Below, one piece after another: positions 25,257 through 31,541 of a stretch of 64,000 nucleotides of DNA (the stretch's first letter is position 1; each line of letters opens with the position of its first letter). The notes beneath the pieces are model-generated. The model had not been told where the DNA came from and did not search any database. It saw only the letters and a list, made by a program, of their open reading frames with translations. The stretch spans positions 2,170,001-2,234,000 of the forward strand of contig NZ_CP102382.1 of assembly GCF_024628805.1 (NCBI RefSeq), in the 5' to 3' direction. This DNA comes from Paenimyroides aestuarii (GTDB lineage Bacteria > Bacteroidota > Bacteroidia > Flavobacteriales > Flavobacteriaceae). The position numbers and the translations under genes were made by a program.

Positions 25257-25760
25257 CTAAACTGCAACTTGTATTTTTCTCACTTCTGTTTTGCTGATGG
25301 TAATGTTGGCAAAACAATCCAAAACAGGAATGTAAATTTTCAGTCTATTTCCGCTTGTCGAACAGATTAATTCTCCTTTTAGTCCAATCAATTGTCCATT
25401 TATCACTTCTACTTGGTCGCCTTTCTCATAATTTTCATCAATTTTTATGTCGTCTAAACTACAAAAATATTTAATATGTTCAATTTCTTTTTCACTCAAA
25501 GTTGCAATTTTTCCTGCGAAATACAAATAGCGCACAATTCCAGGAACTTCGAAAACGTTTTGTCGTTCTTTTTCAGTCAGATACACAAAAACAAAACTCT
25601 TAAAAAGCACTTCGCTCACTAATTTTTTTCGGTCACTCCACGATTTAATTTGTTTGCGAAGAGGCAAATAATTCTCAATTCCAAGAGTTGTCAACCGCAG
25701 AGCGACTTTTTTTTCGGCTTTTGGATTTGTTCGTAAAATGTACCATTTTTTTTCGCTCAT
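25257..25760 (-). CDS. UpxY-type NusG-like transcription antiterminator, cassette 4
   Basis: The 167-residue protein has an NGN domain (KKWYILRTNPKAEKKV, then FKSFVFVYLTE, then VPGIVRYLYFAGKIA) and a C-terminal KOW domain (EKGDQVEVINGQLIGLKGEL). This is the layout of specialised NusG paralogues of Bacteroidota, which ride RNA polymerase and promote readthrough of long surface-polysaccharide operons. Here it is alone in a cassette, with 148 bp of non-coding sequence between its stop and attC4. Whether it acts on the array or on a distant operon cannot be seen. Confidence 0.9.
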   Translation of the reverse strand: MSEKKWYILRTNPKAEKKVALRLTTLGIENYLPLRKQIKSWSDRKKLVSEVLFKSFVFVYLTEKERQNVFEVPGIVRYLYFAGKIATLSEKEIEHIKYFCSLDDIKIDENYEKGDQVEVINGQLIGLKGELICSTSGNRLKIYIPVLDCFANITISKTEVRKIQVAV

Positions 25761-25790
25761 TTGTTTGTCAGTCGTCTGTTCGGTTAAAAT

Positions 25791-25927
25791 TGCCTACAAC
25801 GGTCTCGGCTATGAGTAGTTGCGTGGTTTATCACTTAATTTTGCAAGCACACACCAAACTGAAAATCCGCGAGGATTTTCAGAAGTAGGCGAGAACAAGC
25901 AATTACTTATAGCCATTGTTGTATGCC
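25791..25927 (-). other. attC3
   Basis: The right core GTTGTATGCC (25918-25927) matches GGCATACAAC at 27283-27292. The arms GGCTATGAGTAGTTGC and GCAATTACTTATAGCC pair. It is nearly identical to attC16. Confidence 0.87.
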
Positions 25928-25937
25928 GTTTTTTTTA

Positions 25938-26744
25938 TTATCCATAAGGTAAAACTCTATGTAACCATCTCTTCGCACCATCTACATCATAATTTTCCAA
26001 ACATTCTTTTACCTTTCCAATATTGTATTTTAAACTTGTTACTTTATCCTTTTTTGTTTGAGAATCGTTCCATTCAGTTGATAATTGTCCAACAGCATAG
26101 AAAAATCCTTTTTCTACATTATCTCCATAAAAATTCAATCCAGTGATAAAAAGCTCTAATTTATATGAATCATACGGATACCCATTTGTGCAATTCCACG
26201 CTTTCATAAGACGTATAATTGGCCGAACGACTGAATTATATTTCGTATTTACTTCGGTAAGTTTTGACTTAACATCATTTGGGTCGGTTGTTTGCCAACC
26301 ATAGTCACCAGGGATATACAATGTCGAAGACCAATAAGTACTCTCTTCTTTTGCTGGAACAAGGTCATAATGAATATTTCCAAGTCTAATAGTTACAGTA
26401 GGAAATGACCTCACTACTTCTGAACCATATCTATCTTTGTAATATTTATCACCGAAATTTTTTAACCAGCCTCTATACGTTTCAGGTGTTCTTTCATATT
26501 CCGTATGGTTGAATACAACCATTATGTCAATGTCGGATTTGCTATCAATTGAACGAGGAAGAATAGTATCTCTGTCATACGACCCAAAAACAAACCTTCT
26601 TTTGATAAGAATACCTAACTCCTTATCAAGGTTTGCCAAAAGATTGTCTTTTGAAGTATTTATTCTTGTAATTTCAGCTGAATCCTTTTTTAAGTAAAAA
26701 GAGTAGGATAAGCTTCTTAAATATGTATCTATTGAACTTGCCAT
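25938..26744 (-). CDS. CD-NTase (SMODS nucleotidyltransferase), cassette 3, CBASS-like
   Basis: The 268-residue protein has the nucleotidyltransferase core of CD-NTases: FVFGSYDRDTILP (GS motif, about residue 57), DSKSDIDIMVVF (metal-binding DxD) and GNIHYDLVPA for the third acidic residue. These enzymes make cyclic oligonucleotides on phage infection. The gene starts 1 bp after the stop of a SLATT membrane protein, a known effector partner, so the pair looks like a minimal CBASS. No Cap2/Cap3 accessory genes are present. The product nucleotide cannot be predicted. Confidence 0.87.
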   Translation of the reverse strand: MASSIDTYLRSLSYSFYLKKDSAEITRINTSKDNLLANLDKELGILIKRRFVFGSYDRDTILPRSIDSKSDIDIMVVFNHTEYERTPETYRGWLKNFGDKYYKDRYGSEVVRSFPTVTIRLGNIHYDLVPAKEESTYWSSTLYIPGDYGWQTTDPNDVKSKLTEVNTKYNSVVRPIIRLMKAWNCTNGYPYDSYKLELFITGLNFYGDNVEKGFFYAVGQLSTEWNDSQTKKDKVTSLKYNIGKVKECLENYDVDGAKRWLHRVLPYG

Positions 26745-26745
26745 A

Positions 26746-27267
26746 TTATAATTCTAATTCGCTTTCAGTATATGATTCTTCTCCAGATTCAATTCCTTTT
26801 TTGGCAAGTTCATAATCTGATTTACTTGTAGGAAACGATTCCGCTTCTTTATTTATGACCTCTATTTCGTTTGCAATTTCTTCAACACTTTCAATCAAAT
26901 GTTTGTCCTTTATTGCATCATCTTCAATATACGCTTGAAGTCTATCGCATCTTTTCATAATAGCTAAATATTTATTCCCAACTCTTCTGTGTCCTTCAAC
27001 TTTCTTTTGAAGATTTAAAAAAGTCTGAAATCCGCTTAAAAGAGCTGCAATAAGTGCTAAAACTAATGGTATAAATTTTATCCAATTTGTAACACCATCT
27101 GTTAAAACGTAAAACAAAACAGAGCCAGTCAGAACATTAATTACAATTAATGGAATTCCTATCCAATAGTGTTGCTTTTCTTTTCTGTCAGCCGCATTAA
27201 AATGTTTTTTCTTTCCGTAAAGAGAGTCAACTTTAATTCTTTTTATTTTGTCTTTAGTATTTTTCAT
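26746..27267 (-). CDS. SLATT-domain two-TM effector, cassette 3, CBASS-like
   Basis: The 173-residue protein has a cytoplasmic N-terminus with KKHFNAADRKEKQHYW, then two adjacent membrane helices (about 33-55 and 58-80: GIPLIVINVLTGSVLFYV and FIPLVLALIAALLSGFQTF). A helical tail with KVEGHRRVGNKYLAIMKRC is typical of SLATT proteins. These are predicted pore-forming effectors triggered by nucleotide signals. The gene lies directly upstream of the CD-NTase in the same cassette. Confidence 0.85.
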   Translation of the reverse strand: MKNTKDKIKRIKVDSLYGKKKHFNAADRKEKQHYWIGIPLIVINVLTGSVLFYVLTDGVTNWIKFIPLVLALIAALLSGFQTFLNLQKKVEGHRRVGNKYLAIMKRCDRLQAYIEDDAIKDKHLIESVEEIANEIEVINKEAESFPTSKSDYELAKKGIESGEESYTESELEL

Positions 27268-27282
27268 TGGCTTTGTTCAAAT

Positions 27283-27485
27283 GGCATACAACGGTTTGGG
27301 CTATGAGTAGTGCGGGTTCTCGAAGCCGAAACTTTTCAGTTTGACACGGATGGTAGCCAAAGCTACGCTTTGCGTTTTATCTTTCTTTTTTCCGAAAACG
27401 TCAAAGCTTAGCTTTGGCGGAATGGATGTCCCAAACTTTGATTTAGCACTTAAACCCGCATTACTTATAGCCATTGTTAGGCAAC
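27283..27485 (-). other. attC2 with extended terminal loop
   Basis: The right core GTTAGGCAAC (27476-27485) matches GTTGCCTAAC at 28398-28407. The arms GGCTATGAGTAGTGCGGGTT and AACCCGCATTACTTATAGCC pair. The loop contains an extra imperfect hairpin of about 20 bp arms (AGCCAAAGCTACGCTTTG with CAAAGCTTAGCTTTGGC). Confidence 0.87.
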
Positions 27486-27490
27486 GTACA

Positions 27491-28366
27491 TTAATTTTTA
27501 AACTCATTTTTTATCCATTTTTCTACTTGCTGTTTCTTAATACCTTTGCTCACTGATAAATTTGCGATTTTTTCAAAATTGAATTTAATTTCAAAATATT
27601 GTTCAACTTTGTTGATAAACTCATTTAGATTTAATAAATCCGGGTTTTTAAAAACTGTTTTATCAACATTGATTTCAAGGATGCGACTTTCAGAAAAAGT
27701 TATTCTCTTACGCTTTTGAGATAAATCATTTTGGATGTCGATATTATAAGTATCTCCCATTGTCTGTGGTTGCCCTAATCTCATATCAAATGAAAATCTT
27801 TTCTCTTTTTGCTCGTCTGACAAATTATTGGGAGTAAACCATTCGCCATCTGTTGTAAGTTTAAAAGATATTGACCAGTCATATTTATTTTGAGGCTCAA
27901 CACCAATATTTTTTAGTAGCTGATAGGCTGGTAGATTATCAAAAATTCTATCATAATATTTTTTGATTTTGTCGTATAGTGGGTTTTGAACATCAGAATA
28001 CCCAAAAAGCTCGAACAAAAAATGTAAATAGAAAGGTTTTCCCGATATGTATTTGTCAATTAAGCCATCGAAATATTTCAAAGTATTTTCTTCTTTGGAA
28101 AAAGATAAAACAGTCCAAACACCTCTTAATCCTACAATATCGTGATGTTCAATGTATAATCGTTCAGTCTTATCGTATTCGGCTAAACAATCTAATAAAA
28201 AATTGTTTACTTCTATCGTTGAAAAAGGTTTTAGCTTGATTACATTTTTATTGTCAGGATAATAGCTGTCACTTTTGATTTTGTTGTAAAACTGATTAAC
28301 AGTTTTAGAAACTTCTTTTGGTAATTTGTCTTTTTCTTCGAGAATAATATTTCTTAAATAACTCAT
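27491..28366 (-). CDS. Hypothetical cytoplasmic protein, cassette 2
   Basis: The 291-residue protein has no signal peptide or membrane helix. It is mainly helical in the first 170 residues (FNNLPAYQLLKN-like helices, YLHFLFELFGYSD). A central WFTPNNLSDEQKEKRFSFD follows, then a short C-terminal helix-turn-helix-like tail (LSVSKGIKKQQVEKWIK). No family recognised. Sole gene of the second cassette, so probably well transcribed from Pc. Confidence 0.65.
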   Translation of the reverse strand: MSYLRNIILEEKDKLPKEVSKTVNQFYNKIKSDSYYPDNKNVIKLKPFSTIEVNNFLLDCLAEYDKTERLYIEHHDIVGLRGVWTVLSFSKEENTLKYFDGLIDKYISGKPFYLHFLFELFGYSDVQNPLYDKIKKYYDRIFDNLPAYQLLKNIGVEPQNKYDWSISFKLTTDGEWFTPNNLSDEQKEKRFSFDMRLGQPQTMGDTYNIDIQNDLSQKRKRITFSESRILEINVDKTVFKNPDLLNLNEFINKVEQYFEIKFNFEKIANLSVSKGIKKQQVEKWIKNEFKN

Positions 28367-28397
28367 TTTCTCATTTTTTGCAGTATGTTTTTCGTAT

Positions 28398-28597
28398 GTT
28401 GCCTAACGGATCGGGTATTGCCGAAGGCGGGGAATTAGAAGCACAAAAACTCAATTTATTACCGCTGTTAGCAAAACCATTTTTTTATTTGCTAATGTAC
28501 AAAAAAGAGGAAATAAAAAATGGTTTTTGCGGAATAGAATTACAAATGTTCAACCTTGCACTTCAGCCCCGCTTTTGGCAATACCTTGTTAGCTGTA
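28398..28597 (-). other. attC1 with extended terminal loop
   Basis: The right core GTTAGCTGTA (28588-28597) matches TACAGCTAAC at 29336-29345. The arms GGTATTGCCGAAGGCGGGG and CCCCGCTTTTGGCAATACC pair. The loop contains a further near-perfect 20-bp inverted repeat (28471-28490 with 28511-28530). Confidence 0.87.
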
Positions 28598-28604
28598 GCT
28601 TTTT

Positions 28605-29330
28605 TTATCTTTTTTTCCAAAATTGCCACCATTTCTTCGGCTTGTAATAAATGATTTCTCCAATTAGAACGCCTGGTTTTTCAATTATTAGATTTGAAAT
28701 TGGTAGTTCATTTTTGTAAATAGTTCTTTCGGTTTGTCCTTCAAAACCATATTCTGCATTTACTAATATTACAATTTCTTTTCTTAAATAATCCTTTGGT
28801 AGCAAAAAGTGAAAATGTCCTAACGAATCGGTTTCTGTTTTTATGTCAGTTCCTTTTATTTCAACAATTACATTAGGAATTGGATTTTTAGAATCTTCTT
28901 CGATTAATGTTCCTGAAATTTTATTTTTTATAGTGTCGTTTTCGATTAAGTTTGGTTTGTCTATTTGCTTTTTATATGTTTCTGAATTGAATTGTTGAAA
29001 GTGTTTAATTATTTCAACATTCGTTTCTGTTGCGTAAATATTTGTTGAAGATATTATTACAATACTTGCGACAATTTTTTGCCACTTATTTATTTTCGAT
29101 TTTTCTTTTATGGAGATTATTCTATTTATTTGTCCATAGCTGAGCCTTGCACAAATCGTTTCATCAGATTTATTTAGGAAGTTAATAATTTCTTCGTCTG
29201 TCCAATTCATAAAATCAAAAACGCTCTTATTGCATAAAGAACAAAATCTTGACCTGTCCGAAATATTCATTTCATTCCAGCTCTTCTTTTTACAAGGATT
29301 TTCGATATTTAGTTTGTAGGTTGCTTTCAT
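28605..29330 (-). CDS. Membrane protein with Cys-rich N-terminus and carboxypeptidase-regulatory-like domain, cassette 1
   Basis: The start is the ATG at 29330, 6 bp after the cassette boundary core. The 241-residue protein begins with a Cys set (NPCKKKSWNEM, FCSLCNKSVFDFMNW) seen in a common Bacteroidota family. A membrane helix follows (about 87-104, IVASIVIISSTNIYA), then a C-terminal beta-sandwich of the CarboxypepD-regulatory-like type (ISGTLIEEDSKNPIPNVIVE, TDSLGHFHFLLP). The first position in the array puts it directly under the Pc promoter. Function unknown. Confidence 0.75.
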   Translation of the reverse strand: MKATYKLNIENPCKKKSWNEMNISDRSRFCSLCNKSVFDFMNWTDEEIINFLNKSDETICARLSYGQINRIISIKEKSKINKWQKIVASIVIISSTNIYATETNVEIIKHFQQFNSETYKKQIDKPNLIENDTIKNKISGTLIEEDSKNPIPNVIVEIKGTDIKTETDSLGHFHFLLPKDYLRKEIVILVNAEYGFEGQTERTIYKNELPISNLIIEKPGVLIGEIIYYKPKKWWQFWKKR

Positions 29331-29348
29331 AAAGTTACAGCTAACACG

Positions 29349-29380
29349 CAAATATATGGACATTTTTTTATTCTAACAAA
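29349..29380 (-). promoter_or_regulatory. Pc, cassette array promoter
   Basis: On the minus strand TTTG (29377-29380), exactly 20 bp, then TATATTTG (29349-29356) is a perfect match to the Bacteroidota -33/-7 promoter TTTG-N19-21-TANNTTTG. It points into cassette 1 and lies within the attI region, so the start of transcription falls at the recombination core. Confidence 0.75.
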
Positions 29381-29439
29381 TTGATTTTTTTATTTAATAC
29401 ATCATAATTCAGATAGATATAATTTTACATGCTGTCCAT

Positions 29440-29471
29440 TTTTTATATATGATATTTTATTTTTATTTTTG
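29440..29471 (+). promoter_or_regulatory. Possible promoter of the integrase gene
   Basis: TATTTTTG (29464-29471) fits the -7 box. The -33 position 20 bp upstream is TTTT instead of TTTG. The weak match would give low integrase expression. Confidence 0.4.
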
Positions 29472-29490
29472 ATATATACATTTTACAGAC

Positions 29491-30558
29491 ATGAATTTAA
29501 GTGAATATGAATTTCAGCCGGGAAAACATAACCATAAATCGGTTATTTGGATATCCTTTCCATATAATCTACATCTTAAAAATGAACTAAAATCTCGTTT
29601 TCCATCAGCTAAATGGTCTCAATCACATAAAAAATGGTATTTACCAGATTTTCCCTCCATAAGAATGGCTTTATCTATGGATGCCAATCGCATTGAAGAT
29701 AAGTATTTATCGCTTCTTAAACCTATAAACCAAAAACCTTTATTGGATTTTATAGATCAGTTAAAATTGAAATCTTATAGCCAAAATACTATCAATACTT
29801 ATGTCAACGAATTTTCTCACTTGCTGATTCTCTTAAAAAATCATTCCGTTGATGAGTTATCTCCCAATCGACTGAAGGCATATTTTTTGTATTGTGTAAA
29901 TGATTTACACATGAAAGAGCGTAAAATGAATGGTAAAATTAATGCCATTAAGTTTTACTTTGAGCAAGTTTTGCATAGGCCTAAAATGTTTTTTGATATA
30001 CCAAGACCTAAAATGCCACAAACACTGCCAAAAATGCTAAGCAAGGCTGATATAAAAAAAATATTTGAAAAGGTTGATAATCCAAAGCATTTGCTGATGC
30101 TTCAACTTTGTTATGGAATGGGGCTTCGAGTGAGCGAAATCGTGAACATTAAAATCAACGATATCGACAGTAAGCGGATGCAGGTTCACATCCAAGGGGC
30201 AAAAGGAAAAAAGGATCGTTATGTCACTTTACCGGAATCTGTTTTACCACTAATGCGAGAATATTATTTAATTTACAAACCAAATATTTGGCTGTTTAAT
30301 GGGCAATACAAAGGGCAATATAGTATTGGAAGTGTGCAGAAAGTTTTTAAACGTTCAATGAAGAAAGCTGGTATTCATAAAGAGATTGGTATCCATGGAC
30401 TTCGGCATAGTTATGCTACGCATTTATTGGAGAGTGGTGCTGATTTACGTTTTATTCAAGAACTTTTGGGGCACCACAGCATCAAAACCACGCAGATTTA
30501 CACCCATGTTTCCGACGTTTCTAAAAGCAAAATCAAAAGTCCGTTAGACGATCTATAA
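29491..30558 (+). CDS. Tyrosine recombinase, putative integron integrase with extra N-terminal domain
   Basis: The 355-residue protein carries all catalytic residues: Arg213 (GMGLRVSEIV), Lys in GAKGKKDRYVTL (238/240), His302-x-x-Arg305 (HGLRHSYATHLL), His328 (LLGHHS) and Tyr337 (IYTHV). A SAM-like core-binding domain spans about 88-165. Residues 1-65 (VIWISFPYN, KWSQSHKKWYLPDF) form an extra domain common in Bacteroidota integrases. The LPESVLPLMREYY segment resembles IntI, but the 35-40-residue insertion that follows it in IntI is absent. It is divergent from the array, as intI normally is. It is distinct from xerD at 41520. Confidence 0.85.
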   Translation: MNLSEYEFQPGKHNHKSVIWISFPYNLHLKNELKSRFPSAKWSQSHKKWYLPDFPSIRMALSMDANRIEDKYLSLLKPINQKPLLDFIDQLKLKSYSQNTINTYVNEFSHLLILLKNHSVDELSPNRLKAYFLYCVNDLHMKERKMNGKINAIKFYFEQVLHRPKMFFDIPRPKMPQTLPKMLSKADIKKIFEKVDNPKHLLMLQLCYGMGLRVSEIVNIKINDIDSKRMQVHIQGAKGKKDRYVTLPESVLPLMREYYLIYKPNIWLFNGQYKGQYSIGSVQKVFKRSMKKAGIHKEIGIHGLRHSYATHLLESGADLRFIQELLGHHSIKTTQIYTHVSDVSKSKIKSPLDDL

Positions 30559-30571
30559 AACCATTTATCAA

Positions 30572-31489
30572 TCACCCCAACAAATGGGCAACAATAAAAT
30601 ACCAACCGGCAATAGTAACAAACGATAGCGGTATGCCATAACCCACCATCATATTGCTTAATTCGGGTTTTAGTCCGTAAGTCGATGCCAAAATAGCGCC
30701 TGTGATCATTGGTGCCATGGCTGCTTCGATGATGCATACTTTGGTGGCCAGATCGGTTCTTCCTAACACAAAATAAAACAGGGTGAGTATTACAAATGGC
30801 AATATAACAAGTTGGAAAAAAAGTCCTAGCAATAGAAACTTAAAATGTTTACCATAGGTTTTAAATTTTAATTGATAACCCACCGAAATAAGTGCTACGG
30901 GAGATATAGTGGCTGCCAATTGCTTAAAAGTGGTGCTCAACACTTCGGGAAAATCAATCTGAAAGACAATTAATAACACACCTATTAAAAAAGCCAACAA
31001 AGGCGGAAAAGTGAACATTTTTTTTAGGATAGATGCCTCGGCTTTTTTTTGATTGGAATACAGCGTTGCTACCAGCACCCCCACAGTTGAAAGTACCACA
31101 AATGTACCTGGAAGATCTACAATGATTAAGGTGTTTAAACCTTCATCGCCATATAAAGCCTGAATAATCGGAATGCCTACAAATGAGGTGTTTCCCAAAC
31201 CAGATGTAATGATTAAACAGCCTGTTAGCTTTTTTGACCATTTATAAATCGATCCTAAAAAATGGAACAATACAAACGATAATCCAAAGGCAATCCAAGC
31301 GACCGATGCGGGCAAAAGCAAGTCCCAGCTTAATTGTATTTTGGGTAAATAATGCAAAGCCATGGCGGGCAATGCCACATACAAAATATACTGGTTTAGC
31401 ACCGTAGCGGTGTTTGTAGGGAAATTTTTTACTCTTTGTAGGGCGATACCAATAAACAAGCAGAGAAATAGTAAAAGAATACTAGACAT
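30572..31489 (-). CDS. AEC-family (auxin efflux carrier-like) transporter
   Basis: The 305-residue protein has about ten membrane helices in two inverted sets, with the family pattern in LNQYILYVALPAMALHYL near the N-terminus and EAAMAPMITGAILASTYGL in the second half. AEC proteins export or import organic acids such as malonate or malate; the substrate here is unknown. It is convergent with the integrase (13 bp between stops) and marks the return to ordinary chromosome. It lies downstream of rimO, with a terminator between. Confidence 0.85.
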   Translation of the reverse strand: MSSILLLFLCLFIGIALQRVKNFPTNTATVLNQYILYVALPAMALHYLPKIQLSWDLLLPASVAWIAFGLSFVLFHFLGSIYKWSKKLTGCLIITSGLGNTSFVGIPIIQALYGDEGLNTLIIVDLPGTFVVLSTVGVLVATLYSNQKKAEASILKKMFTFPPLLAFLIGVLLIVFQIDFPEVLSTTFKQLAATISPVALISVGYQLKFKTYGKHFKFLLLGLFFQLVILPFVILTLFYFVLGRTDLATKVCIIEAAMAPMITGAILASTYGLKPELSNMMVGYGIPLSFVTIAGWYFIVAHLLG

Positions 31490-31504
31490 ATTTTATAATC
31501 AATA

Positions 31505-31537
31505 AAAAACCGAAAGTTTTTTAGTCTTTCGGTTTGA
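31505..31537 (-). terminator. Rho-independent terminator of rimO
   Basis: On the minus strand AAACCGAAAG pairs with CTTTCGGTTT, followed by a T-rich stretch, directly after the rimO stop. Confidence 0.75.
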
Positions 31538-31541
31538 TTTT

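Larger units (their letters stand above)
29336..29490 (-). other. Probable attI region between cassette 1 and integrase
   Basis: The first cassette boundary core is GTTAGCTGTA on the minus strand (29336-29345). The sequence to its right has no paired arm, as expected of attI as opposed to attC. A second core-like GTTAGAA in the same orientation lies about 30 bp away (29370-29376). The exact extent of attI cannot be set from sequence alone. Confidence 0.6.
2890..30558 (-). other. Chromosomal integron-like locus: 23-cassette array plus divergent integrase
   Basis: All array genes lie on the minus strand and are separated by imperfect palindromes, mostly 130-200 bp, with conserved cores (plus strand: NNNNAACG at the left, TGTTNNN at the right). 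Within each of cassettes 1-20 the two ends are reverse complements over 9-10 bp, and the sequence differs between cassettes; this is the R'/R'' relation of integron cassettes. A tyrosine recombinase is divergent at 29491. Cassettes are numbered 1 (28605-29330, next to the integrase) to 23 (2890-3690). Two IS110 copies, one group IIC intron and one hairpin insert interrupt attC sites. Confidence 0.88.

Noticed and set aside
25938..27267. A full type II/III CBASS with Cap2/Cap3 or HORMA/TRIP13
   Set aside because: The cassette holds only the SLATT effector and CD-NTase, and the neighbouring cassettes encode unrelated proteins.
3815..28597. Regularly spaced repeats that might suggest a CRISPR array
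   Set aside because: The repeats are 130-200 bp, differ between sites, have long paired arms and separate protein genes. No cas genes are present. The cassette-specific complementary ends fit attC.
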